Source: Cristatella mucedo (Eukaryota > Bryozoa > Phylactolaemata > Cristatellidae). From it: a DNA stretch of 64,000 bases. Both the position numbers and the translations under genes were made by a program. The stretch is taken from contig WPIO01000228.1 in assembly GCA_009760855.2 (NCBI GenBank), positions 62,001 through 126,000 on the forward strand. The letters run 5' to 3'. Below the pieces are notes generated by a model. It searched no databases. It worked only from the letters and a program-made list of their open reading frames with translations, and was not told the DNA's origin. Below, in pieces: positions 1-32,800 of the stretch; the first letter of the stretch is position 1, and each line of letters starts with the position of its first letter.

Positions 1-105
1 AGTTGAACAGTGCGAGGCCATTTCGGAAAACAGCAGCAAGATCTGAGCCATCTTTAAACCATTGAAGCGATTGCCGACCGGTGCTCAAAAAAATGGTGCG
101 TAAAC
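1..105. other. Left-edge intron sequence of the XDH/AOX-like gene
   Basis: This stretch follows the donor (CAG/GTTTACG) of the exon ending at 106. No family sequence continues in any minus frame, so the next exon lies beyond the window edge. Confidence 0.7.
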
Positions 106-21234
<21,129 letters not shown>

Positions 21235-21911
21235 CTGTAATTCACAGTAAACGTTTGAAGTGAGGAAAGCAATCATCGTTAGAAAACGTTCAGGTTCACT
21301 GGAGAGCATCTTTTCTAAGTAAAACAAGTTGCGAAATCAAACAGAGAGCGACACTACCGTCCACAGGCCACGAATGGGTAAATTAAGAGTGGGCAAAAGT
21401 CAGCAACTTCATCCGTGTTCCCTGTGCGTACACGGAACTGATGAACGTAGGACTTTTAGGCTGGCTGCCGTCTGTTTCAGGCTCTGGTTCCGGCTTCGGT
21501 TCGGGCTTAACTGTTCAGCGAGTTCTTTTTTGTCGCTTCTCGAGATCTGCATTGTTTGTAGCCGTGGAAAACAACTGGAAATAGGTTATTTGAACTCGGT
21601 CGCCCAATTAGTCCACAGATTAAAGCTAAATTTACACGATAATATTGAGTATCACCCTTTCGTCTAACTTCCTCTGATGGATATTTCGGTGTTCTTTGAT
21701 GTACTTGACCTACTTTTGTTTACGATATTTCTACTTCACCAGTTGATCAACAGTAGTATTGATCGCATTTTTTATGAATGTGCAAACTAAAGTTACATTT
21801 TCTTGGTTGTGCAACAAAAACCAAAACGCAGCTCTGGCAGCCACAGCACTAAAATAGTAATTCACCAGCAGGCAAACTAACGAACGCTAAATTAGTCGAT
21901 TGCTCAATGAC
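21235..21911. other. Region upstream of the XDH/AOX-like first located exon
   Basis: No confident first exon or core promoter was found. The open frame of the first located exon continues upstream to an in-frame ATG at 21325-21327. A first exon in this region or farther right is equally possible. Confidence 0.4.
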
Positions 21912-22111
21912 ATAAAAATTGATCGTCTGAACCAAACATCCATCAATCTCTCGTGATATCTGATTGTTAGACTACGGTAGTAAATGGGAAATCGGAAATT
22001 TAATAATCGATATAAAAATTGATCGTCTGAACCAAACATCCATCAATCTCTCGTGATATCTGATTGTTAGACTACGGTAGTAAATGGGAAATCGGAAATT
22101 CAATAATCGAT
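21912..22111 (+). repeat. 100-bp tandem duplication
   Basis: Two nearly identical 100-bp units, 21912-22011 and 22012-22111, each start ATAAAAATTGATCGTCTG and end AATAATCGAT. The second unit runs directly into the truncated LINE copy. The copies differ at only about one position (TTTAATAATC versus TTCAATAATC), so the duplication is recent. Confidence 0.95.
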
Positions 22112-23221
22112 ACCATTGAAAGCTGTCACCGCTATGCAGATGACACTCAGCTGTACCTTTGCTTTGATCCCTCTCAGCCTTCGAGCACGTCGAATTCTCT
22201 CAACTCCCTTGCTGTATGTATTGATGACATCCGCACATGGATGTCAGCAAATTTTCTTAAATTAAATGATGATAAAACTAACTTACTAGCTATGGGCAAA
22301 CCCAGTTTGATTCAGAAATTGGAAAGGCTAACGCTCAAACTCGGCTCTGCCAGCATATCTCCAGTTGAATCTGCCCGAAATATATGTGTCATGTTCCAAG
22401 GTGACCTTTTGTTAGATGACGACATCAGCTCCACAATCAAGTCTGCCTACTTTCAGCTACAAAACATTGCTAAAATTCGGGCTTGTTTAGATAAGGATAC
22501 CAAATCCAAGTTGGTCACTGCATTTGTGACATCCCATCCCGTCTTGACTTCTGTAACTCTCTGCTTGCTGGCCTACCGGCATGTGCGATCAGGTGCTTAC
22601 AGCTGGTGCAAAACTGCAGCTAGGCTTGTCTGTCGTGAGCATTGCAGTTGCCACATCACACCACTTCTCGCCGACCTGCACTAGCTACCAGTCAAACAAC
22701 GGATCGACTTCAAGGTTTTGTCGCTCACTTTTAGGTCTCTTCATTCTCTGGCTACCTATCAGATGTACTCCCCCACCAGGCCAAGCATCGTACCACCCGC
22801 TTTTTGGAAACTAACTGTTTACCAATACCTCGTTCAGACCTCAAATCCTTTGGAGACCGTGCATTTAGTTCGCATACTCCCAAAGCTTGGAACTCAATCC
22901 CGACTTGCGTAACAGCATCCCCTGACTTGGCCAAACACATTTAAAAGAAATTTAAAATGCACCTATTTTATGACAGTATTTAGTGGGTCCCTGTGATTCG
23001 TTCTGTATGTACTTATGCGTGCTGACACTGTTGCATACTGCCACTAACCACACTTGCATGCTGACCTTGTGCATGTCACCCCTAACCATGTTATTCATAT
23101 TGTTTATCGAGCATGCTACCACTCACCATTTAATCGTGCTTCCTTTGCAGCAAATGTAAAGCGCCAAGAAAGAGACTGAGTTCTCTGAGGGGGCTTTATC
23201 AAATGCATTATTATTATTATT
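22112..23221 (+). mobile_element. LINE family A (CR1/L2-like) 5'-truncated copy
   Basis: The largest single-copy reverse-transcriptase C-terminal region here runs from the catalytic box CHRYADDTQLYLCFDPS through WMSANFLKLNDDKTNLL and ITPLLADLH, broken by a stop at 22682-22684. It then continues with LSLTFRSLHSLA in another frame. The 3' UTR ends with the stem AAAGCGCC...GGGGCTTTAT and ATTATTATTATT. It lacks endonuclease and N-terminal RT, is inactive, and is probably a truncated retrotransposition product. Confidence 0.92.
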
Positions 23222-23324
23222 GAATTACCTCAAACTAAAATAATACCAGTGCTTCAGGGAGGTCCTACGGGCCCAGTCCTCTTTTCGGGTAGGCCTCTCA
23301 GCATGATTGGCTACTCTAGACCTG

Positions 23325-23500
23325 GGTCTAGGCGGCCCAGGGAGGAGGTGCTCGCGCTTTAAGACTTAGGTCGTGGGTTCGAACCCTGCAGTGGGCGATC
23401 CTTTATTTCCCACTGTAAGCGATGGTGATACCTGTTCAGGTTCTTCTGCCGCAATACAAAATGAGACTGTTAAATAAGCTAGCCTTTCCTTTACTTTTTT
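23325..23500 (+). repeat. SINE family C, best-preserved copy (tRNA-derived)
   Basis: It has an A-box-like GGCGGCCCAGGGAGGAGG and an excellent B box GGGTTCGAACCCTGC. A non-tRNA body follows with GGTTCTTCTGC and GACTGTTAAATAAGC, ending in TTTCCTTTACTTT. Confidence 0.72.
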
Positions 23501-24950
23501 AAGATCAGGTTATTCCGTGGCCCGATCTTTGCTACCCTATACATGCGTAGGCTTAGGGAACTTGATCTCGTCGTATTTAGTTCAGCGCCTGTTTTGATCG
23601 GCTCTCGATCATTCATTTTTTACTAAACCCGTTTGTTACAGGCAAGCAAACGACGAAGTAAGCCGGACTCGAAAGTACACAGGGTGAAGTGCGAGCTACC
23701 ATGTATCACACAGATGCTGCAAACACAATCCTGATCTGAAGGAACGATGACCAAGTTAGTGCACCCTAGGGTCAAATATCCACAAGGTTCAGAGGGCATT
23801 ATACCGCCTAGGTGTTGTGGCGTGTTTAAGAAAATCACTCATCGGAGCCCAAGTACGAGTCTTGAAATTTCTCGTTCTTATGAGTTACCCTGCTCTCGCT
23901 GCGATGGGCCTACTTGATGCGCCCACGATGAGCCTTAGCCTATTTTTATGACGATCTCTCCACCGAGCAAGACTGTCAAGAGGACTTGGGCTAAAATCAT
24001 CGAAGCGTATCATGAGCATCAACCTTAAAGACTCGTTTGTCGCTACATTAATGAGGCTGCTGATTCGACTGCAATTCAAAGGAAGTTCGACGAGTTGGCT
24101 CGAAGAAAAGTCGGTGTGTAGGTGTAGCTAAAAGCGTGCTTACTCACGCATCAGCACGTCGAAGAGCTCAATCCTTACCGCGGTAACCAAACTTCCTCCT
24201 GACTTCCATGTTATATCAAGGCTTGCTTAGCTTTTCACCAAGACTGCAGCCTCTCGTCCCATCACCCTTCAGTTAATAAGTAAGCTCGTGTAAAAACAAA
24301 GGAGGAGGGTAAATACTGAGCTCCTATTTGCCTGACGACATTTTCGAAGTATTTTTACGGCTGAGTCTCGGGCGGTGTCGCGTCACGTAGGCACTGCTTC
24401 ATGTTGAATTATGGCCGGAGTCTTGGACGGGTGCCAAGGCGCCGACTTGATGGGCCTCCCCTGACTGGTGCGGCCAACACGACAGCCAATTGCATTACGG
24501 GTCATGTGACCTTCGGCATCGCTCGCTCCTGTATTCGAGGCCTTCCGTCGGCCTGCGAACACGCTATCCTCTCTCATTCGCTTTTAACGCGGAGCTTCCG
24601 ACAAGATCACCAGCGAAGACATCCGCTGTGTATACGCGACCCCACCTAAGCCTTAGATGCTAGGCGTAGCACCTGAACTCGCTATCCGTTTGTCTATGGG
24701 AATAACAATGTCATTTGTATGCACACACCGAGCGTTAGAGACATGCACGTTATCAAGCATGCAAAAGCAAGCAACTGGCATGCTTGAGCCAGTTCGCTAA
24801 AGCGACAGCGGACACTCACGGCCGCTGGTCAGTGGTACCTCCGGCTGGTAGCAAGCACTTAGTCATGCACACGTAAGCGCATGCAAAGCACACACGAATA
24901 AATAAAAAAATAATAATAAAAGGCCAGGTAGCCCATCGGGGCCGAGCAGC
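23501..24950. other. Intergenic sequence without recognised feature
   Basis: No conserved protein, RNA gene or repeated family was recognised in either strand. Only short unsupported open frames occur. Confidence 0.5.
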
Positions 24951-24959
24951 AGCAGCTGA

Positions 24960-26445
24960 CTAGCGAAGAGGCGCACGAGCTTTTCCAGACTGCCGTGTCC
25001 ACGACTCCCGTAGCGGACTCCTACGCGGTTGGCGACTTGCTGACCGTACGTGGCTCCCGTAGCGGTCGACGACAACGCGCCTCCGACTGACAGCGACCGA
25101 TTCACCAGGGACCGGCCTCGAAGCTGCGAGGGGAACTGCGTCGCAGCCCGTCACGTCAAAGTCTTGCACCGTATCGCCGGTCGCTTCCGTCAGCTTCTCA
25201 GTAGCTGCCGTAGCGTCCTGCACATTGCCTGCTTAAGTGCCGTAGCGTCCTGCACATTTGCCTCTTGCTGCTCCGTCGGCCACTCCTTCGCTATTGCCTT
25301 CGGTAGCTCGGCGTACGCCTGTCGCGCCTCGACGAGCATCTTGCTCACGTCTTCTGCTGGCCCCTTGAGCGTCTCCGCCGCCAGCAGTTCGGGAACCAAG
25401 GCTACCACACTGTGCGCCACCATCTGCTGCTGTCACACCTCGGTCTTCGCCTCCGACCGCTCGGCGAGCATCTCGCATGCCTTCCTGGCGAGTGTCTCGC
25501 CGCCTCCGTAGTGGGCGCTTCACGCACTTCCGCCGACGCTAATGCTTCACTTCCGGCCGCCGTCTCCTCCGGAATCATTAGTGCTGACTCGCTGGCCACC
25601 GGTGCTGTCTCGCTCTCTACTATTGCCCTCTCGGCCCGCCGCCGCCTCTCTGACAGACGCTGACGTCTCATCACTGGGCGACGCCGTCTCTTTGCCGGAC
25701 GCTGCCGTCTCTCTGCCGGACGCTGCCGTCTCTCTGCCGGACGCTGCCGTCTCTCTGCCGGGCGCTGCCGTCTCTCTGCCGGACGCTGCCGTCTCTCCGC
25801 CGGGCGCTGCCGTCTCTGCCGGATGCCTCCGCCTCGCTCGTGGACGCCGCCTCTGTAGGCTCTGCCATCGTCTCTGCGGGCTCTGCCGCCGTCTCTGCGG
25901 GCTCCACCAGCGCCTCTGCGGCTCTGCCTTCGTCACCCGGCACACCGTCGGCGATTTCTGCCGCCGCTTCCGGTCGCTCTTGTCGGCCTCCTCAATTCAG
26001 CCAGCGCTTACCCAATCCGAGCGCAGCAGCCCAGCTTTACTGGCCTCCACCTCCAGCCGCTTCTGCGCTATCGCCTGAGCCTTCCTGGCACTCTGTAAAT
26101 CCGAACGCCGAATCCTCTCCTCACCTTCAGGGCTAGCAAACACTTTCACGAGTGCTGCACGCACCTGGGCGAAGTCCTCTTGCACCGAGTCAGGAAGGGT
26201 CGTAGCGAACGTTAATGCACCACCTGCCAGGAACACAAATATGCACACGTGCCACAATGGACTGGATCGACACCTCTTTCGTCAAGCCTCCGCTCCGAGT
26301 CCAGCAGCCGGCTTACGAAGTCGTCCCCCACGTGGTAGTACTCCAGCATCATCTGACGCGGGCCACTCCATCGCTTGCGCCGAAATAACTGGTAGTTTGA
26401 CTTTCTCCCTAAGCGGCAGGTACGCGGCACCGTGCAGAACACGGA
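24960..26445 (-). pseudogene. Gag-like retroelement region, broken
   Basis: Minus-strand frames at 26212-26442 and 25997-26257 give FVSRLLDSERRLDERG and ALTFATTLPDSVQEDFAQVR. The second resembles the capsid-like helical Gag pattern (ALTF..LP..V..DF..VRAAL...F) of Ty3/gypsy elements. Further downstream on the minus strand are long charged Glu/Arg/Ala-rich stretches. The frame changes near 26230 and a stop occurs at 25997. It is probably part of the same or a related LTR element as the neighbouring integrase copies. The match is by pattern only. Confidence 0.4.
25680..25825. repeat. 21-bp coding-compatible minisatellite
   Basis: About seven copies of the unit GACGCTGCCGTCTCTCTGCCG keep the frame and encode heptads such as RQRDGSV on the minus strand. 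A related but more divergent 21-bp-like periodicity continues to about 25925. Confidence 0.92.
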
Positions 26446-26970
26446 AGCGGGCTCAAAGACGTTTATTCACACACACAGACGGCCTGCCCGGCATCCTCGA
26501 CGTAACTCGCCGGGCCTCCTCCGCCCGTTACGTAAATCTCACTGCCATGAATCACAACAGCCCATAAATCACAGGCAGTGTCATAATCTCTGCTAGCCCA
26601 TAAATCACTGTAGGCCATAAACTGACCGTATTAGGAATATCAACGCTATAAATGCTATTGACCTACAAACCACTAACATCTCAAAACAGCCACCGAGTCC
26701 AAAGCTAGTAGAATCTTAGTCGACGCATGCACGGCGCCTGCGCCGCTGGCTCGCCAGCTTCTCCATCCGTCACGTCGGGCCGGCACGTACCTTTTTTCCG
26801 TTAAGAAAAAAAGTCAAGGGCGCATGCTTTAGGTTCGCCAGCATTCCCGTGGACTCCAGCGCGCTTCGTCGCGGTCACGACTGTTCAGAAACTGCTTCGG
26901 AAATGTTTTAACTCCATTTGCTCCGATAGCCTATAATTGCAAAAGAAAGTTTATTAGCCATTATAGCTAT

Positions 26971-27062
26971 AGTTAGCGGCTGCCGGCTCGGTTGTTGTGG
27001 CCGTTGCAATGGTCGGCTCTCCTCTGCGGCTTGCCAATTGGGCGTGCCAAAGAGGAGCTGCA
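26971..27062 (+). repeat. Direct repeat, left copy (partial LTR start)
   Basis: About 92 bp matches 29335-29424 in the same orientation: TGTTGTGGCCGTTGCAATGG...CTTGCCAATTGGG...CAAAGAGGAGCTGC. The right copy continues into a plausible LTR. This left copy stops abruptly at the inverted integrase arm. Confidence 0.8.
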
Positions 27063-27063
27063 A

Positions 27064-27692
27064 GTACCGTCCACTAATACAGGACGTAATCAGCGAACGC
27101 AGCCGGCCGTTGCACGGTTCGCCTAGGCCGAGTAACAACCGGCTGGTTTACGTCATCAATGTGTTCACCATTAGCCGCGTCAGGGACTGGTTCATGTAGA
27201 CCAGCTGCTGTCTCCGGCACAGTGCGAACGTCAGCAACGTGCCGTCCTATCCCGTCTATTTCAATGCCGACTCCAGGTCCGACGCAGGTTACCCGGCCTT
27301 GGGGCCCGTTGGTAGTGCAGCGTGCACCTGGTGGCTTCACGAACACACCTTGCCCACTTGAGTATGCACTTGCTTCCGGTCCAGCCGGTACATCTTCCTC
27401 GTAGCGCACCGGTGGACTTTTCCACTGGTAGCTTGTGGAGCTGGCGGCTTGGCGCGGAGGTTATCTCGCACCGGGTGGCCGGCGCCAAACTATACCAAAG
27501 ACCGCGTCTAAAACATCTCCGCCGCTGCGTGCCGCCATGCTCTTAATGGTGCGATGATTCCGCTCAACAATCGCGTTCCCCGATGGGCGATAGGCACACC
27601 GAAAATGCACGGTAACGCCCCAACACAGCTGCGTACTTGCGATTTAAATACAGCGGCATTGTCTAACAACAGCTGCCGGGTGGGCCGCGCTC
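27064..27692 (-). pseudogene. Integrase C-terminal part of a Ty3/gypsy-like Pol, inverted copy
   Basis: On the minus strand this encodes the end of an integrase, from about the LLLDNAAV catalytic Asp region through AYRPSGNAIVERNHRTIK-type sequence and GVFVKPPGARCTTNGP to DDVNQPVVTRPRRTV and the final DYVLY stop. It is the inverted partner of 28648-29271 and breaks off at 27692, where the plus-strand copy begins. Confidence 0.82.
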
Positions 27693-29271
27693 GTGGAACA
27701 TTTGCTCCAGCCAGCGGGGAAGGCTGGGATTCGCCGGTCAGTGCTAGCGTCTCAAGAGATGGTGGAAGAAGTATATCGCCGCGTTCTTGCCAAAGATCCC
27801 GTTACTGGCGTCTGGTCAGTACCACCTACGACCACTGGGACGCTTTGATGCGATGCGAGTAGCATTGCCATGGGGGTATTCTAGAGATTGGCAGAAACGT
27901 TGCAGGGCACGCGTCGTGGCTTCGGAAGGTTGACGACTCAGCTCACATTAATTTAGCTGAGTTGGAGTCGGTGCTAAAGGGCGTCAACTTGCGATAGCCC
28001 GTTGGAGCCTAAAGAGCGTCGTCGCCGTGACCGATTCCGCCACAGTATTCGGCTGGCTCCGGTCGCTGTGCTCCGAGTATAAGCCGGTGCATTCGCTAAG
28101 GCTGAAGGGGAAGCATCGACACGATTCGAGAACGCAGTTTGCACGTGTCCGTTCGGCTTGCTCCGTCGAACGAGAATGAAGCGGATCGCCTAACTCGTGT
28201 GCCCCATCGGTGGTTGAAACCCAGTCCTACCGACGAGCAATCTCAGGATCGGTTGACTGAAGCCAGCGTTGCCGCCGTAGCAACGAATGAACGCGTGGAT
28301 AGAACGATCGACATTCGAGCCTTCCATGCTAAGCACCACCTCGGCGTTGATCGAACTCTAAGCCTTGCTCGATTGAGCTTCCCAAAGGCCAAAATCACCC
28401 GCGGTCAGGTTGTGAGTGTGGTACGATCGCGTTTCCGTTGCAGATCGGTTGACCCGGCACCCGAGTTGTGGAGCCAAGGCAGCCTTCCCGTGCCCAACAA
28501 CTGGCGCAGGCTAGCGTGTGATGTCAAGCATTTTCTGGGCGAGCCGTACTTAACCGTTGTGGACTGTCGGCCGAGTACGTTCGCGATTTGGGGCGACTGC
28601 AGAATGAGGGCACCACAGCATTGCTCAAAGAGCTGTAGCAAATATTAAGCGCGGCCCACCCCGGCAGCTGTTGTTAGACAATGCCGCTGTATTTAAATCA
28701 CAAGTGTTTACGCAGCTGTGCAATCGTTGGGGCGTCACTGTGCATTTTCGGTGTGCCTATCACCCATCGGGGAACGCGATTGTTGAGCGGAATCATCGCA
28801 CCATTAAGAGCATGGCGGCACGCAGCGGCGGAGATGTTTTAGACATGGTCTTTTGGTATAGTTTGGCGCCGGCCACCCGGTGCGAAATAACCTCCAAGCC
28901 GCCAGCTCCACAAGCTACCAGTGGAAAAGTCCACCGGTGCGCTACGAGGAAGATGTACCGGCTGGACCGGAAGCAGGTACAAACTCAAGTGGGCAAGGTG
29001 TGTTCGTGAAGCCACCAGGTGCACGCTGCACTACCAACGGGCCCCAAGGCCGGGTAACCTGCGTCGGACCTGGAGTCGGCATTGAAATAGACGGAAAACG
29101 ACGGCACGTTGCTGACGTTCGCGACAGCAGCTGGTCTATATGAACCAGTCCCTGACGCGGCTAATGCTGAACGCATCGACGACGTAAACCAGCCGGTCGT
29201 TACTCGGCCTAGGCGAACCGTGCAACGGCCGGCTGCGTTCGGTGATTACGTCCTGTATTAGTGGACGGTAC
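27693..29271 (+). pseudogene. RNase H - integrase region of a Ty3/gypsy-like Pol, broken
   Basis: RNase H comes first, with KDPVTGVWSVPP, CDASSIAMGV, INLAELESVL and VTDSATVFGWL, and NEADRLTRVPHRWL at its end. The integrase zinc finger (FHAKHHLGVDRTLSLAR) follows, then the core with catalytic-site residues ACDVKHFL, LDNAAVFKS and AIVERNHRTIK, and a basic C-terminal domain. Several frame changes and stops (for example near 28640) show it is dead. RNase H preceding integrase fits Ty3/gypsy rather than Copia. Confidence 0.87.
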
Positions 29272-29334
29272 TTTTTTTTGTTGGACTGCCCCGTATATTT
29301 TGTGATGTGTAAATCACGGGAGCGTATAGTTATA

Positions 29335-29610
29335 ATTAGCGGCGGCCGGCTTGGTTGTTGTGGCCGTTGCAATGGTCGGCTCTCCTCTGCTGCTTGCCAA
29401 TTGGGTGTGTCAAAGAGGAGCTGCTGCGTCGGGTAATTATAGCTGCCTGACCTTGGGTTCGGAGAGTTGCGACAGATAGGGAGCGGAGGGGCAGTGGGGA
29501 AGTAAGCACTCGGCGGAGTAGTTGGGGCTCTCTCGCTGGGAGTGAGGAGTGTTACTTGAGAATAAACGATGTGACTTTTTTGTCTACTTCGCGAACCATA
29601 GGCCCAACCA
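29335..29610 (+). mobile_element. Candidate 3' LTR of the Ty3/gypsy-like element
   Basis: It starts TGTTGTGGCC at 29356, has a CTCTCTCGCTGGGAG stretch, carries a polyadenylation signal AATAAA at 29561-29566, and ends near CCCAACCA at 29610. Together these give a TG...CA terminus of about 255 bp. Its first about 70 bp are repeated at 26993-27062. A complete second LTR is not visible, so the boundaries are tentative. Confidence 0.5.
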
Positions 29611-32600
29611 GGTCCCAGCTAATATCTTAACCCTCGTAGAGAAACCGCAAAACTGGCAGTAAGTGTCATTGAATGGAAAATAAAAACCTCGGCATCTAGA
29701 TGGCCATATGTGCATGGACCACACCGCCATTGCCGGTCCGCTGTTCACACAAGTAACAGCTGCTTCGCGTCGTTCGAAGATACATTGAGCCCCAGCTAAT
29801 GCAAAGTTTTTTAGCTGTATGCTGAAGCGAATGCGATACTCTTCTCATACGGAGACATCGTTATTCCTAAGTTTCAGTTCGAGTTACGGCAACAGAGTGC
29901 GCCACGTTGAGGAGCGAGCGGTTATTTGTAGAGACCGCCATGTTGCTGCGTAGAGCGACGTCGGTGGTATTTAACTGCTTTGCCCGAGACGCCGCCTTCT
30001 ATTTAATCTGCTACTCGCCGGTTCCGTCGCGGTCCTCCTAATAGAACGGTCAGCGGACGGACGAGAACGCAGCAATTTCTGGCCAGCCGAAAACTAGCTC
30101 CGGCATATGAGATAGTCCTAGCACTGCATGCCGGCACGACGATTCCGTGCGAGACGCTGAGCTGGTGCACTCCTATCGGAAATTAATCTGGTTTATTGCG
30201 AGCACCGCCTCGCTTACGAAAGAAAAAACTAAAATAAAATTTGATTTGATTGAAAAACCCTTCGATCAGGACTGCTGCTCGAGAAGATGCGGCGGAAGAT
30301 GCTTGGCGAGATTTTGTTTCCAAGTTAAATTTGGATCTTCTGAGAGGTGCGAGCAACTTCGGCCGACGACGGGGCAACGTCTGCTGCCGCCAGCTGCGTA
30401 CGCAGAGAGCGCTAGACTTGCTGGCTTTTTCGAGGCCGTACGAAAGCGCGAAAAGACCTCGAGGCTGCTTGCGTGCTTAGCGATACCTACGAGGAGACGG
30501 AACGAGTCGCGAGTTACCACAGTTACGCCGAGCTACCACAGTTACACCGCGGGCTAGCCGCTGTCCGCGGCTGCTGCCGAGTTGCTGCACTACGCTGGTT
30601 TGCTGGGCATTTTCGACTGAACGCACGCACGAAGGTAGATCGCCCGCCGATAGTCAGGGCTTTCTAGTTCGAGGCACACTCTTTTCAGCCGTCCTGAGCC
30701 GATACTTCTATTGCTATTCACCTCCTGGACTGCTCTCCTGACTTAGCCATGCTTCTCACTTTCTCACTTCGCTGCGCGAGATGAAGTCTGATGAAGTTTC
30801 TGAGTGAATTTTCTGATGAAATTTTGCGAGATGAAGTCTCTGAGTGCGCTATAAAAAAACTCTCCTGCGTAACACCCGCTCGGTCACTCATCTTGCCAAA
30901 GGCAGATAATGTGCCGGCGAGCGGCAGCGATGACGCCATTTTGCACCCAAGTAGTCTCGAAGGGAGGAGGCCTTATTCTCAAACGATCCCAGTTCGACAA
31001 TCCCGCTTTTGCCTACACGGGAGCGCCCGCTGGCTTCGCGCTACTGCTGGCTGCGGACGGATCCGGCACGCGATCGACGATCTTCGAGCCGCGACTGGGC
31101 GGAGCCGGCGGCAGCGGCGACACTGGACGAACGGAAGTACCGTTTCGCTCTCCGTAGCTGCTGCCGTCCGTTTGCCTTACGCTTAGCTACATTCGCATCG
31201 CTATCCGTTGACTTTTGCAGCGCCTTGCGACGCTCCGAGCGCCGAGGTCCCGCCGCTGCGTCCGCTAGTCTAGGAGATCGTTCACTACATCCGGTCAATC
31301 GCTTCTCAATCTACTCGAAAATTTGCAGCCGCATCGGAAGAACCGAGAGTATTAGGGTCTCCAGCTATCGTGCGGAGATCGTTACGTTCGCGAAGCGGCG
31401 GCGGCGGCACCCACCGGAGGCGCTCGAGCGGCGAGGCGAGTGCGCCCGATAAGCGGCGGCGGCTGCGGCGATTAATTGCTAGCGGGGCTCCGTTCGAGCG
31501 CCGGAGCGCTAATCATACGACGGCAGAAAACTTATGGCAGCCAGCGTAGTGCACCGCGAGCGGAATGGCAGATCGTCGCAGAGCCTGAATACGCATGCGG
31601 ATCGAAGACGTAACTCGCTGGCGTTTTCTTTCCGTTGCTTCAAATGTCACGAAAAAGCGCCATTGGATCGCCGAAACGAATTCCGATGCATTTACAACGC
31701 GAGCCACGCGGACTTCCTGCGAATCCAGCGTGCCTACGCCGGGCGCCTGAGAATTCAAGTGCCACCGTGCAGCATCTAGCCGACGGTCATTCATTTAATC
31801 GCTGAGGTGCGCGAGCCGCCCCCCCCCCCCCCGCCCGTCAATCGCCGCGGCGACGTGAAACCTTGGACCCGCCAGTTGCCATAGCTAAGCTCGCATTCGA
31901 TCGCCGTCAATAGCGCGGTACCTATAGGCGAGCAGCTGCAGACAAAATTGAATGAGGTTATGAGAAACGTGCGCCGACGCGAACCTCAAACCTCTCGCTG
32001 GCGGACGACAGCCGCCGTCGCCGCCGCCGTCCGGACACGCCTCGTTGCCTCAGCGATCGGCTGCTCGGCCTTTGCCCGCTCGGAGCGCCGGCTGCAGGAG
32101 GCTGAGTGAGACCCGGCGCCGCCGTGGCCAATTAATGACGGTCGTGCGCCCTGCCTCGACGCATGCGACGTACCTGGAAATGTTCCGGCGACAAAATCCC
32201 TAGGGCATTCCGCCATACCTGCATTTGTCGCATAGTTCGGTGAACCGCCTGTCAGCGGTTGACCGTTCATGACTCCTGCAGCCCAGGCGCGTGTCACGGC
32301 CTCCGCGCCAGCCAGTGCGCTGCGAGCATACAGGAGCAACAGGACGCGTACCCGACGATTCTCGTCCGTGCACTCTCCTGGTGGTCAGCGATCGTCGCCG
32401 TATTTTTAAAGCAAACATTGACCGTGGACGTCGCACGCACGGACTGAAATACGATAATGCCTCAGATAGCAAACACAGAGGCCACGGTTCGCGGAGGCGG
32501 CGTTTAAGTGCGGCATAAGCCCTCGTGCGTTGAAGAACGAACGCGCTCCGCTTAAGCCCGACCTACGACCGGAAGTGGGCAGGGCTCCTGTAGTCCATTG

Positions 32601-32800
32601 CACCCTCTCCTTCGATTCCGACCAGCTCGCGGTAGGTGGGGGTTGGCCCGGAGTTTCTGTGTGTAGTCTGCCGCTGAAACTTTTTCTCCTACGAATCGCA
32701 GAGTAAGCCTCCTGGTCTCCCAAGCCGTTCTCTGTAATAGCGCGTATCATTTAATTGGTTTTCATACGCTCAGCTGGAAGAACTTGGCGTTGCGAATCGA
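29611..32800. other. GC- and CpG-rich spacer without recognised gene
   Basis: The stretch is rich in CG dinucleotides, for example CGGCGGCGGC near 31390 and a C homopolymer near 31820. A LINE B fragment lies at 30685. No protein family was recognised in the many open frames, which are expected in GC-rich DNA. Confidence 0.5.
30685..30885 (+). mobile_element. LINE family B fragment
   Basis: It contains CAGCCGTCCTGAGCC, CTGCTCTCCTGACTTAGCC, TTCTCACTTTCTC and GAGTGCGCTATAAAA in the same order as the copies at 5872 and 62070. A short internal duplication (GATGAAGTCTGATGAAGTTT...) interrupts it. Confidence 0.65.

Larger units (their letters stand above)
27064..29271. repeat. Large inverted repeat of a retroelement 3' half
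   Basis: The arms 27064-27692 and 28648-29271 are near-identical in inverted orientation, about 625 bp each, with a 955-bp spacer. Both arms end at the same point: the pol stop codon followed by GGACGGTAC in the element's reading direction. Confidence 0.9.

Noticed and set aside
23360-23400. Possible tRNA gene with B box GGTTCGAACCC
   Set aside because: No cloverleaf, anticodon arm or acceptor stem pairing; related copies share a non-tRNA body, so it is a SINE.
25542-26078. 178-codon plus-strand open frame with repeats
   Set aside because: It is the complement of the 21-bp minisatellite and gag-like minus-strand region; the repeat keeps every frame open.
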